From the NCBI GenBank assembly GCA_002104905.1, contig MCFE01000799.1, forward strand, positions 1 to 34,768: a DNA stretch of 34,768 nt. Reading direction: 5' to 3'. Position numbers and translations under genes: made by a program. Of this stretch, positions 1 to 9,028 are shown piece by piece. Source of the stretch: Basidiobolus meristosporus CBS 931.73 (taxonomy: Eukaryota; Basidiobolomycota; Basidiobolomycetes; Basidiobolales; Basidiobolaceae). The notes beneath the pieces are model-generated. The model ran no database searches, was not told where the DNA came from, and saw only the letters and a program-made list of their open reading frames with translations. Within the stretch, counting starts at the first letter, position 1; each line of letters opens with the position of its first letter.

Positions 1-125
1 TTGATCTGGCAAAATGTATATAAGGAGCTGCTGGAACCTCAATAAAAATCAGTTCAAGTTTTAGTGAATACAATAGTAGCTAAACTCCCTATTCCTCTAC
101 AACTCTTATACCAAGACTTGTAACA
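1..125 (+). repeat. 3' part of a Gypsy-family LTR (plus orientation)
   Basis: The first 125 bases are the reverse complement, with few mismatches, of 2336-2461, the end of the LTR of the Gypsy element further right. The copy ends in ...CTTGTAACA and then switches at once to Tnp2-transposon sequence. Its start lies outside the window. It carries a core promoter (TATATAAG at 17-24) and an AATAAA at 41-46. It could be a solo LTR or the 3' LTR of an element extending left. Confidence 0.8.
17..24 (+). promoter_or_regulatory. LTR TATA box
   Basis: TATATAAG is followed 17 nt later by AATAAA. This is the usual U3/R arrangement of a fungal LTR and sets this LTR fragment in plus orientation. Confidence 0.55.
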
Positions 126-750
126 TGAATATGGCTTGCAGAGTGATAGCTCTCTAGAAGATGGCACACTGATGGATTATAACCTTAGCTCCCCTGACAA
201 GAGTACCATGCATGAGCCCAGCAAAATCCCACTATGGAATTAGACAAGATCTGCAGAAAAAAACACCATAAATACTATGCAGAGCCAAGTGAGCCCAGAA
301 ATCCACCTAGTAATTAATAATGTGATGTTGTAGCTGGAGAAGTGGCATGTTTCCACTAATATCAGTGATTGGGGCTTTAGGAACTTACTACTACTTCTTG
401 CCAAAATCATTCTGGGATGCAACTTACCATGTACATGGCATAAATATACAACCTTTAAGTGGTAGGCAACATAAGACCCAGATACCATCCTGGTACCACA
501 ATGTGTTGACAGCTGCATGACATTCACATCAGAAAATGCCACTATTGCAAGGTGTCCAACTTGTCAAGAATCCACCACCATTGGGGGAAAACATTGTTCC
601 CACTGCAAATATATTCCAGTGATACCCCATCTAAAGAGGCTCATGCAGTCTAACAAATATTGTGAAGCTATAAAGTACTACACTTGGTATCAATCAAGCG
701 CAAAAATATCTAATATCTTTGATGGCAAAGAGTACAATCAGCCAAGAAAT
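126..750 (+). mobile_element. Tnp2-type (CACTA/Plavaka-like) transposon, copy A, part 1
   Basis: This stretch aligns with copy B (from about 8476) and copy C (from about 19780). It encodes the early-middle part of the transposase in several frames, including the cysteine-rich stretch around 541-620 (CPTCQES...CSHCKY) and the QSS...ISNIFDG segment near 690-735. Stops (for example near 466) and frame changes make it non-coding. The left side is cut by the LTR ending at 125. The right side fades out at about 750, and a second fragment at 2084 resumes with roughly 40 bp of overlap. CACTA Tnp2 transposases are DDE/D cut-and-paste enzymes; this copy is clearly dead. Confidence 0.75.
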
Positions 751-1447
751 AAGATAGAAATGAATGCGTAACACATTATAGACTTGTTCCAATGTACTAT
801 TCTAGGGCATGCAGCACAATCCATGGTTGCTTAGAACAATTGGGTATGAAATTGTAGCTATCAATAGGCAGGATTTCTCTTGGACAATTTTGTACTATAT
901 GAGACAATCTTGCCAACTATGACACAATCTGGCACAATGAGGTTGGCAAGTATGATTGCACCAACTTGTAATGTTTGCATCATATGTGTATTGAATACTA
1001 CTACTGTGGTAGGTAAGATCAGGTATTTCAATATTTCTTTAATATAATTGGAAATAAATGCATATCACACTATAAGCCACACTGATACTTACCATTTTGG
1101 TTACCATCACTCCAATTGGATGGTATGTCAGTATTTGATTGGGCTAAAAGTATACTGAAGCTGTGAGCCCTCAATTGGCTCATTGACCAATACACAAGCA
1201 ATCTGGTTTGCCATCAAATAGCCCATTTTACCCATTGAGCAAGTTAATCCCTGTTTTTGGTGATTGGTAAGGTGTCATAGCTAGCATGTTAATGATTGCA
1301 AAGGTGCAAATCAGATTAAATAGCTGCTCCAGTGGTACAGATGATGTAAATATATGCAGGGTGTTTATTTGTAGGGGTTCTGTCTCACATTTGAGACAAA
1401 CTTGATGTTAGACTTGTCCCATTGGATAATGCCACATTGGGTTGTGA
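751..1447. other. AT-rich, unassigned sequence
   Basis: No reading frame of note and no match to the other repeats here. A 9-bp perfect stem (CTTGCCAAC at 909-917, GTTGGCAAG at 942-950) and a weak 27-bp direct repeat (about 757-783 and 1053-1079) are the only structure seen. It sits inside Tnp2 copy A, so it is probably part of an unrecognised insertion. Confidence 0.4.
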
Positions 1448-1740
1448 CTGCCAAATAGTGCCTTGATCATAGCAGCCCTATACTTTGCCACACTATGTGA
1501 AACATAACTTTACATCTTAATGCAAAGTAGCCACTATGTTTCACCCATGCTGCAGGAGAAAATCCATTATTTGACCTTTTTTTGGGACTAGTGTTGATGA
1601 CCATGTCTAAGAGCACCAAAGGTCTGAAGATATGTATTTAATACTCAGTACCTGTATCACTCTAAATTCATCAGCAGAGGTTTGTAACATGTCACAAAAA
1701 TGCATGGCACTGTCTTGGTCCACTGGCACTATCTGGCACT
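1448..1740 (+). mobile_element. MITE-like unit, left member of an inverted pair
   Basis: A unit of about 293 bp with imperfect terminal inverted repeats: CTGCCAAATAGTGCC at 1449-1463 and GGCACTATCTGGCAC near 1725-1739. Its whole length aligns with the reverse complement of 1787-2083 at roughly 70% by eye, which suggests two copies of one short non-autonomous element head to head. There is no coding capacity. No clear target duplication was found. An alternative is one foldback element with 300-bp arms. Confidence 0.6.
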
Positions 1741-1786
1741 GTAAGTGCTTTGTCTGGGTCTCACTCTAGAGCTAATATTTAAATAT

Positions 1787-2083
1787 AGTGCCAGATAGTG
1801 CCAGTGGACTAAGGAAGTGCCCTGCCTTCTTCTGACATGTTAAAAGTTGCAGGAGCCAGATTCAGAGTCCTATGAGGACTGAGTACCAGATACATATCCT
1901 CAGTCCTTCTGTGCTCTTACACATCTGGCACAACACTGATCCCAAAAAAATGGTCAAAAAATGGATCTTCTCCAGTACAATGTGTGAGAAAAAGGGGCTG
2001 CTTTGTATGAATATGAAGAACTATATTTTACACTGTGTGACCAAATATAAGTTCACTTGGCCTCCCTGGCACACTATCTGACA
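1787..2083 (-). mobile_element. MITE-like unit, right member of an inverted pair
   Basis: Inverted partner of 1448-1740. The innermost 27 bp of the two units (1714-1740 and 1787-1813) are complementary at 26 of 27 positions, and similarity then continues outward to both ends. The 46-bp spacer (1741-1786) does not take part. The outer terminus GGCACACTATCTGACAG (2069-2085) matches the outer terminus of the left unit. Confidence 0.6.
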
Positions 2084-2335
2084 GAATAAGTAGAATATAT
2101 TCAATTGCAGACATAACAAACAACTAGGAAGCAACAGCTACTTCTAAGGTATGCCTGCACAGGCCTCAGTCTTGATGCCTGATGGATCCTCATCAAACAA
2201 GTACTTTACTGGCATGTCCAGCTGGCCACTGATATGCAATAGCTTAGGTGTGATTCAAATTTCATAGTACACAAGATGAAATTTGATGGTAGACTTGAAG
2301 ATATCTGGATCTATATTACTGTTGAGCCTTGATAT
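2084..2335 (+). mobile_element. Tnp2-type transposon, copy A, part 2
   Basis: Aligns with copy C from about 21040 to 21285, the catalytic-region segment encoding the LDGFSLNKYS...WPLIFIN stretch, but with many stops. The right edge at 2335 is the insertion point of the Gypsy LTR. The matching continuation in copy C (about 21285-21840) is missing here and copy A resumes at 6390, so about 550 bp of this copy were lost. Confidence 0.7.
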
Positions 2336-2704
2336 TGTTACAAGTCTTGGTATAAGAGTTGTAGAGGAATAGGGAGTTTAGCTAGTACTGTATTCACTAA
2401 AACTTGAACTGATTTCTATTCAGGTTCCAGCAGCTCCTTATTTACATTTTGCCAGATCAATTGCTGACTAATTGTTTGTATTTCCTAATGTAGGTTGTGG
2501 TTGATGACTCATTTGATTGCATAATCATTACCCACTAAGATCCTACTTAATATATCTATTTCTGTCTGATAAGGATCTGCTGATTTATTTGCTGACTAAT
2601 GCTACTGATTTAATAAGTAATACTGATATACTGATAACCTAAGCATATACTAATTGATTTGACTAAAAACTGATCTAACTTAAACATTCAAGCAGCTGAT
2701 CACA
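2336..2704 (-). repeat. 3' LTR of the Gypsy element
   Basis: A 369-bp LTR on the minus strand, starting TGTGATCAG at 2704 and ending CTTGTAACA at 2336 (TGT...ACA termini). It lies directly next to a purine-rich tract and the end of the integrase reading frame, as expected for a 3' LTR. Its last 125 bp recur in inverted orientation at 1-125. No 5' LTR is present on the other side. Confidence 0.8.
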
Positions 2705-2719
2705 AGATTCTCCCCTACT
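2705..2719 (-). other. polypurine tract of the Gypsy element
   Basis: On the minus strand AGTAGGGGAGAATCT lies directly 5' of the LTR start. This is the expected place and composition of a plus-strand primer for reverse transcription. Confidence 0.6.
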
Positions 2720-3008
2720 AAAGTCGAGAGGGTTCTCCTGATTCTCTTTTCTTGTGATACCAATATCCTGATGGTTCAGTATTATCAGCAAGTCTTGCAA
2801 GCTTGAGTCTGTCCCTATGCACTAAGTCTTCCCAGATATTTCCTTGTTTGTCCACCAGTTGGTAAGTTGCAAATGGATATTCTCTGATGATCTTGAATGG
2901 TCCTGTCCATTGTGGCTCAAACTTCTTCCAAGTGTTGTTTCTTAACAATACAAAGTTCCCAACTGTTAATGCTTCTGGTGCTATAGTCTTATCAAATCTC
3001 TGCTTCAT
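2718..3008 (-). pseudogene. Gypsy integrase C-terminal segment
   Basis: A 96-residue frame with the GPFKIIREYPFATYQLVDK...VHRDRLKL pattern seen at the C-terminal end of Ty3/Gypsy integrases (the GPF/Y module). It is separated from the integrase core frame by a frame break at 3009-3020. No chromodomain is visible. The stop lies 13 bp from the LTR. Confidence 0.7.
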
Positions 3009-3020
3009 CTTTTCTGCACT

Positions 3021-3900
3021 TTAAGATACTTTGGTCTGTGCCTCTTGACATCTTTGTTCCAGTTGCTGGTGTCTACTTGGCTGACTGAGTTCATCTTCTA
3101 AGGTGTCTGTAAGCTTTGGTTGCGTGAGATCACCTGGAATCCTTAGTTCACATCCATACACTAAGTAAAATGGTGATTGCTGGGTGGTGTTGTGTACTCT
3201 GACTCTGCATGCAAAGAGTGCTTGGTCTATATACTCATCCCATCTACTGACAACTCCATTTGCATACTTGGTCAGCATTTTTCCAAATAATCCATTAAAC
3301 CGCTCAGTGACTCCATTAGTTCTGGGGTGATATGCCAAGGTTTTCAAGTGTTTGATCTGCTGCATTTTCAGGTAAGCCTCTAATGTCTTTGCCATAAAGT
3401 TTGCTCCTCTATGAGATAAGATCTCCACAGGGCATCCAAACTTCATCAGGATCTCATGGTAAATGAAACTTGCAACTTCTTGTTCACTGGCTATTGGTAC
3501 AGCTTTAGCAACTGGCCATTTAGTGGCATGGTCAATTGCTACTAGGATCCAACAGTTGCATTTCCTGGTAGTTAGCAGTCTTCCAATAAAGTCAATTCCC
3601 CATCTTTCAAATGGTCTTACAGGCTCCAAGGGAAAGAGTTCGGCAATTCTCTGTGATTGGCTTTGGTTGATTTGACAATTTGCGCATGTTTTCACTAGCT
3701 TCTCAAAGTCTTGTTTCATTCTGGGCCACCACGCTCTGGCTTTCACAAGACTATAGGTTCCTTCAATTCCAAGATATCCATATCCATTGTGTAGCTTATG
3801 TATTAAATCTAGGCAAGAAACATAAGGGCAATAGGAAATCAGGCTTCCATCAACAATTCAATAGAGTGTTTCATTGTGTACTACAAACTTGCTGGCTTCA
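3021..3900 (-). pseudogene. Gypsy integrase core, catalytic Asp replaced
   Basis: The core reads WGIDF (first Asp), then ILSHRGANF where the family has an Asp in the H position, then YHPRTNGVTERFNG with the catalytic Glu. The second DDE aspartate is therefore His (codon 3411-3413). The zinc-binding HHCC part is readable upstream to about 3900, ending in CANC. The element would insert cDNA through this enzyme if intact; here strand transfer is not expected. Confidence 0.8.
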
Positions 3901-3923
3901 TCACGGATTATCTTCTTTATCTC

Positions 3924-4440
3924 TTAATCCACCTCATTAGGAATGGCTTTGTCTTTGAAGTACTTTGGTAATAGGCTAGGCCAATCTGATTCATGCACCA
4001 AGTTGAGTTGTGCAACTTGATCTAATCTTGATAAGGCATTGGCAACCGTGTTGTTTTTTCCAGGGCAGTAGACAATCTCCAGGTCAAATTGCTGAATGTA
4101 TTCACTCCATCTTGTCATTCTTCTAGAGAGTACCTTCTGAGTAAATATATACTTGAGGGAGGCATGATCAGTCTTCACAGTGCATTTGATTCCTTCAATA
4201 TAGCTTCTCCATGTCTTCAAACAGTGTATTATAGCAAGCATCTCCTTCTCATGGACTGGATAGTTTTGTTCTGCTGAGTTCAGTTTCTTGGATTCAAAGG
4301 CCACAGGGTAGTCCTTTCCCTTGTTTTCATAGCTCAGCACTCCACTAGTTGCATAATCCAAAGCATCTGTGCATGGAGTGAACTCTTTTCTGAAGTCTGG
4401 TATTCTTAAGCTTGACAGCTTAGCAAGTTCATTCTTGAGC
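3924..4440 (-). pseudogene. Gypsy RNase H and connection segment
   Basis: Encodes DYATSGVLSYENKGKDYPVAF, HEKEMLAIIHCLKTWR and TDHASLKYI, the Gypsy RNase H signature (TDA, E, D). The segment upstream to about 4440 continues the frame. A TGA in codon 4458-4460 and a frame break near 4580-4600 separate it from the reverse transcriptase. Confidence 0.75.
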
Positions 4441-4504
4441 GTTTGGAAGGCAGTTTCTCAAGCTATGTCCCACTTGTAGGTATTGTCTTTCTTGAGGATA
4501 TCAG

Positions 4505-6330
4505 TTAAAGGGGCTGCAATACTTGCAAACAACTTGACAAATCTCTGATAATAGGAAACCATTTCAAGGAATGATCTGAGCTCTGATATGCTATGGGGCT
4601 GTTCAGATTCTTGATTACTTCCACCTTTTTGGGGTCTAAGGTTACTCCTGTGCTAGTCACTATGTGTCCCAAATATTCAACGTGTTCCTTGAAGAATTCA
4701 CACTTGGCTAGCTTGGCATATAGCTTGTTCTCTCTTAGTTTCCTCAAGACCTTTTCAATGGGCACTACATGATCCTCTTCTGTCTTGCTGTATAGCAATA
4801 TGACATCCAGGTAGATTATCACATACTTGTCTAAGTACTCCTGGAAGACAGTGTGCATCAGGGTCATGAAAGTTGCAGGGGCATTGGTAAGGCCAAAACT
4901 CATGACTAAGTACTTGTAATGTCCATATCTGGTCCTGAATGCTGTCTTAGAGATATCTTCTGGTTTCACCCTAATCTTGTAGTATCCTGACATGAGGTCA
5001 ATCTTGCTGAATATGGTGGCTTTATTAAGTTGGTCCAAAAGCTCATCAATCCAAGGTATGGGGTACTTATTCTTGAGAGTAACTGAGTTCAGGGCTCTGT
5101 AGTCAATGCACATCCTAAGTGTTCCATCCTTCTTTTTCACAAAAAGCACTGGTGCTCCCCAAGGTGACTTGCTGGGTCTGATGTATCCTTGCTCCAATAG
5201 CTGATCAATTTGTCTCATCATTTCCTCCAATTCTAATGGACTCATTCTGTAAGGTGTCTTGCTCACTGGAGGGCTATCTCCTGTGTCAATGGCATGATCT
5301 ATGTCTCTGACTGGTGGTAGGCTTACAAGCTCATCTGGAAACACGTCTGAATATATCTTCAAGAGAGTCTGGACCTGCTGAGGTGCAGGGGTAGAGGAAT
5401 TCTCCTGTAATACCGCCATGAGGAACATCTGGGTACCTTTTCTAAGTGCTCTACAGAACTGGGTCTTGCTAAGTTCACTTGTCCCACACATACTGGAATT
5501 GACCAAGTTGAAATCCAGCCTGGCAGGTAATAGCTCATAGGTCTTGTTGTCTTTTTGGATCTGGGTAGCATGGGTTCTCCAGTTGATTGATGGATTACAA
5601 CAAAATAGCCAGGTTTTTCCACGTACAAGGTCAAACTTGCAGTTTCCAAATATATAAGCCTGTAGGTCTTCTTTATAGTCATTGATCTTCATTCTTACTG
5701 GCTGGGTAATACGGTTGATTATGTGTGAGTTCCCATCAGCTGTTGAGACTGAAGTAGATTTGGTAGGTTCCAAGTTGATTCCAGCTTTCAAAGCAAATTG
5801 CTCTGACATGTACTCATGAGATGCTCCTGAGTCAATCATGATCTTGGCAGGTACTCCATTGATTACTCCATTCAAGTATAATAGCTTTCCTGAGTTTGAG
5901 GTCATCTGGGATAGGTATTCTTCTGTCATGTGGAAAGTGAGTTCTGAGTCTTCTTCAAGTTCATCCTCCATGTTACTATGCTCCATGGCCTCAATACAGT
6001 TAAAGGTTCTTGATGGCTGGTGTCCATTTCTACTCTGAGGGCAGTACTTTACAATATGTCCTTGCTGGTGGCAATTGAAGCAAAGTCCTTTCTTCTTACA
6101 TTCTTCTGAGGTAGTATTCTTCTGCATAGCTTCTATTTCCATTGGTACTGCTTCTGACAGTCTTCTTTCATAATGATTGTAGCTTTTCTGATTAGTCACT
6201 GTAGGCTTTCCAACTCCAAACATAGCTGAGTCATAGTCAATGGCAATCTTAATGGCTTCTTCAATAGTTTGAGGTCTTCAATAATTCACTTCCTTGCAAG
6301 TTCTTTCTTTCAACCCATCAATAAAGTATT
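4505..6330 (-). pseudogene. Gypsy gag end, protease and reverse transcriptase
   Basis: The longest open part (572 codons, 6223-4505) contains a CCHC zinc knuckle (residues 48-61, CFNCHQQGHIVKYC), an aspartic protease DSG at residues 131-133, and reverse transcriptase motifs PYRMSP, DYRALN and FSKIDLMSGYYKIRV. The catalytic box reads YLDV rather than YLDD (Val at residue 474, codon 4802-4804), so one of the two metal-binding aspartates is gone. Upstream to about 6330 gag sequence continues but is interrupted by a stop. The 3' end of the frame is shifted near 4590. Confidence 0.85.
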
Positions 6331-6389
6331 CAACTTGATCCAGGGGGTCAAGTATATGCTACCCAAAGTGCTTCTAGCCAGCTCCAATA

Positions 6390-7258
6390 AATAGTCATAC
6401 CCATATGCAACATTAGAAAAGCAAGGACTGGATGAACTGGATTTGCTTTGACTCCAGTGGCAGTGTGAAGCAACTTGAACCCAGAGTTTATTGAATGCAT
6501 CAGTAGTCCTGTGCTGGCATCTTATGAACAACTATCCAGAATCAGATCATCATTGCTAATTTAGCACATGTGCAGCTTTTCTGCAAGGGTTATATGTTGG
6601 CATTGGTGCAGCTATACAACAAGCACAGAGGTGAGCACTTAGATCTTTGCTACTCTTGTATCCATTCTCTACTCTATCTTTCTTGGAGTGTGGATAATGT
6701 TAGCTCTTATTGCATATCTTGGGAGTTTCTTATCAGGTAGATAAATAAGAAGGGATAAAATATGAAGTTGCCCATACTACCAACTCCCATTCACTTCAAG
6801 AATGTTGCTTTCAGGTCTATCATAGATGTGATGAGTTGATACATGGAGGATGGCTGCAAAGAATCTGAGTATATTGTGGATGGATGGACACTTGGATACA
6901 CCTAAGCTGTTGGCATTACAAGGCTAAACAGCCCAAATATGTAGGCAATCCAGAAAGTGATGCAAGCTTGGGTTGTATGCAGATTATATTAGGTTTCTCC
7001 TGGTGCAAGCCAGTTTCTACAACATTCAATACAGAACATGGAAGCAAGAGTCAGAGTGCACCATTCATGGGGACTAGAGTCTAGCAAGGAGAAGGAATAT
7101 ATTGGTTTGATCAAAAAAGTACCCTGCAGTTATTCTAAAGGTGTCCATGGCAGAAGTGGCAGCAATTAAGCATATGGTTGTGCAATGTACATGTGAATAT
7201 CAATTCCAAGTATATGGTTGCTTTGCAAATATCACACCAGAAAGCTGCAAAGTTAGGT
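6390..7258 (+). mobile_element. Tnp2-type transposon, copy A, part 3
   Basis: Resumes the copy A alignment with copy B at about 10918 (CATATGCAAC...GACTGGATGAACTGGAT near 6407-6450). It continues through the C-terminal transposase region (CYSCIHSLLYLSW..., about 6650-6690) and the 3' non-coding part. There are many indels and stops. Together with parts 1 and 2 it shows that the Gypsy element lies inside copy A. Confidence 0.7.
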
Positions 7259-7379
7259 TTTATACCCTAAGTGAAAAGCCCTTTAGAGCAAAGCCAACAA
7301 TGGAGCCAATTGGATTCAAACACAGCCACTGTGAAGATCAAGCCAGGGGGTTGTGCTTTGCCCCCCCCCTAAGTTAATT

Positions 7380-7451
7380 ACTCACTTAAGAACTCAAACC
7401 TAAAATGCAGCATTAGAAGTGCCCTGCTCTATCCAATTGAGCTAAGTGAGC
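7380..7451 (-). tRNA. tRNA-Arg (UCU), organelle-like
   Basis: The 72 nt fold into a full cloverleaf. Acceptor GCTCACT pairs with AGTGAGT (one G-T). The D arm is GCTC...GAGC. The anticodon arm GGGCA-CTTCTAA-TGCTG has one mismatch and anticodon TCT. The T arm TTAGG-TTTGAGT-TCTTA has one mismatch and one G-T. The D arm AGCTCAATTGGATAGAGC is of bacterial/mitochondrial style. No CCA is encoded and no intron is present. In the nucleus it is probably not used, or is a relic. Confidence 0.7.
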
Positions 7452-7768
7452 TGAGAAAATTTGGGCGCCTCCCCCACTGGCCTTCCCCTCCCCCTGCCTC
7501 CCCCCACCAGGTGCAGGCTTGGCTTGTCTTTAACAGTCCCCTGCTAAACCTAGCAAACCCCCAGCTCTCTTTCCCACTTGCCCCCCTTGTCCAAGGGCTA
7601 CCAAGGGGAGGATGATCCTACAGTGGTTGGTTGCCTGGATGGTTGGACTAGGGAGCCAATTGGCCTGCCTCAGTAATCAACCCACACAGCGCCCCCCTGG
7701 CTTTAAACAGAAAGGGCCCCCGTGTTGAAAAGGATGGGGGGAAAATGGAAGGGGAAACTGCCCTATGG

Positions 7769-7787
7769 GGGGCCATTAATTGGCCCC
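7769..7787. repeat. GC-cluster hairpin
   Basis: GGGGCCA and TGGCCCC form a perfect 7-bp stem around a 5-nt loop, in the putative mitochondrial island. Confidence 0.5.
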
Positions 7788-7814
7788 AAGCAAATGGGGA
7801 CCTGCCCTGTATTT

Positions 7815-7886
7815 GGCAAATAATGGGATTTGAACCTATTCTTACCGTACCACAAACTGCTATTCTACCATTAAATTATACGTGCC
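7815..7886 (-). tRNA. tRNA-His (GUG), organelle-like
   Basis: Cloverleaf with an encoded extra 5' G (G-1) opposite C73, the hallmark of bacterial and organellar tRNA-His. Eukaryotic cytosolic tRNA-His has A73 and receives G-1 after transcription. Acceptor GCACGTA/TATTTGC has one mismatch and one G-T. The D stem ATTT/GAAT pairs fully, with one T-G. The anticodon loop TTGTGGT has anticodon GTG. The T arm ATAGG-TTCAAAT-CCCAT has one mismatch. It lies 363 nt from, and on the same strand as, the tRNA-Arg. Confidence 0.7.
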
Positions 7887-8187
7887 TCCAATGCTATTCC
7901 AGATTCCATCACCTACCCTTGAATAAAGGAAGGGGGGACCGGACAGCTGGTAGGGGGAAAGGGGGACAAACACACCAAGGGCTGTAATTGTCCCCAGGGT
8001 TTGGTTGGTTGGCTATCCCCCTGCAGTTTCCCTCCACCACTCTAGTGCAGCCCAAGGAGCAAAGCCCAGAAGGGCTTACTTCCCCTTTTGTAACAATTTG
8101 TATTTTGGGCGGTTACCCCCCCTTTTTCTGTTTGAAAGTGCGTCCCAATTGCCTCCTCTGCCCCCCACTATTGTCCCCCCAACCTAG

Positions 8188-9028
8188 GACTAGACTACTT
8201 TGATTCAATGCTGTAAGAGAAGAGAAAAAAGACTATGTGGCTATTGTGGCAAGCCTCTCAGCCATGAAGCATACAGACAGCATAGGAAGTATTACAAGGA
8301 TGATGGCCAGTGCTTGCCACACAAGTCATATTTAACTGTTCATAGGTCACTACTGTACCAGCATTATCTTGCTGGCCAGTTGATACTCCTATATTGGCAC
8401 CTGGCCATCTTTGTTACCTTGTGCAAACTGAGTCAGGTGAGCTTGTGATGCCTTTAGGCACACCTCAGCCTTCTGAATATGGCACTCAGAGTGATAGCTC
8501 TGATGGAGAAGGTTCACTGATAGATTCTGAGCCTATCTCCCCTAACAACAGTACCACGTATGAGCCTGGTCAAATCCCTATATGCAATGAGACAAAAAAT
8601 GTTGAAACAAATGCCCAAGATACTTTATGTAGCCAAGTGAGCCAAGTAAACATCTACTGGTAAATGATGTAATGTTGTGGCTAGAGAAGTGGTGCATTTC
8701 CACTAATAGCAGTAATGGGGGCTTTAAGGATTTATTACTACTTCTTGCCAAAGTCATACCGGGATGCAACTTACCATGTACATGGTACAAGTGGACAACC
8801 ATCATGCAGCTGGCAATATGTGATCCAGAGACTGTCCTGATTGCAGCATGTGTTAACACTTGCACAGCATTCACATCCAAAAATGCTACCATTGCAATTT
8901 GTCCAAATTGTCAGGAATTCACCACCATTGAGGGAAAATATTGTTCACACTCTGGACATATTCTGGTCATACCCTGTCTGAGGAAGCTGATGCAGTCCAA
9001 CAAATATTGAAAAGCTATACAGTACTGC
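8188..9028 (+). mobile_element. Tnp2-type transposon, copy B, part 1 (N-terminal transposase region)
   Basis: Matches copy C from about 19497. It encodes the N-terminal cysteine-rich segment (CGYCGKPLSHEAYRQHRKYYKDDGQC, about 8230-8310) and the next zinc-like region (CPNCQEF...CSHSGH, about 8905-8955), broken by stops and frame changes. It is interrupted at 9028 by a 1.07-kb LTR. The left edge abuts the GC-rich island. Confidence 0.75.

Larger units (their letters stand above)
2705..6389 (-). mobile_element. Gypsy (Ty3) LTR retrotransposon, internal region, 5'-truncated
   Basis: Domain order on the minus strand is gag zinc knuckle, protease, reverse transcriptase, RNase H, integrase, LTR. 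This is the Ty3/Gypsy order. The gag frame stops being recognisable at about 6330 and the sequence changes to Tnp2 copy A at about 6390, so the 5' LTR and most of gag are lost. Frameshifts, stops and two lost catalytic residues show that it cannot be active. Confidence 0.85.
7259..8187 (-). other. probable nuclear insertion of mitochondrial DNA (NUMT)
   Basis: This 0.93-kb island differs from everything around it. It is packed with G and C homopolymers (for example 7361-7369, 7501-7507, 8115-8123) and short GC hairpins (7769-7775 with 7781-7787), and it contains two tRNA genes of organellar type on the minus strand. GC clusters between tRNA genes are common in some fungal mitochondrial genomes. 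No protein-coding mitochondrial gene is recognisable. Strand is given by the tRNAs. The edges are set by loss of Tnp2 similarity on both sides. Confidence 0.55.

Noticed and set aside
517-771. 84-codon frame as an independent zinc-finger gene
   Set aside because: The same sequence recurs in Tnp2 copies B, C and D as part of a longer transposase; it is a remnant, not a host gene.
2718-6330. Active autonomous Gypsy element
   Set aside because: No 5' LTR, several frame breaks and two lost catalytic residues.
7285-7350. Possible third tRNA (minus strand, GTTTGAATCC T-loop-like motif)
   Set aside because: Only a T-loop-like stretch and a possible acceptor end can be found; the T stem pairs poorly (2 of 5) and no anticodon arm forms.
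7745-8203. Small open frames in the GC-rich island as genes
   Set aside because: They are low-complexity products of G/C homopolymers and overlap the tRNA-like sequence; no conserved motif.
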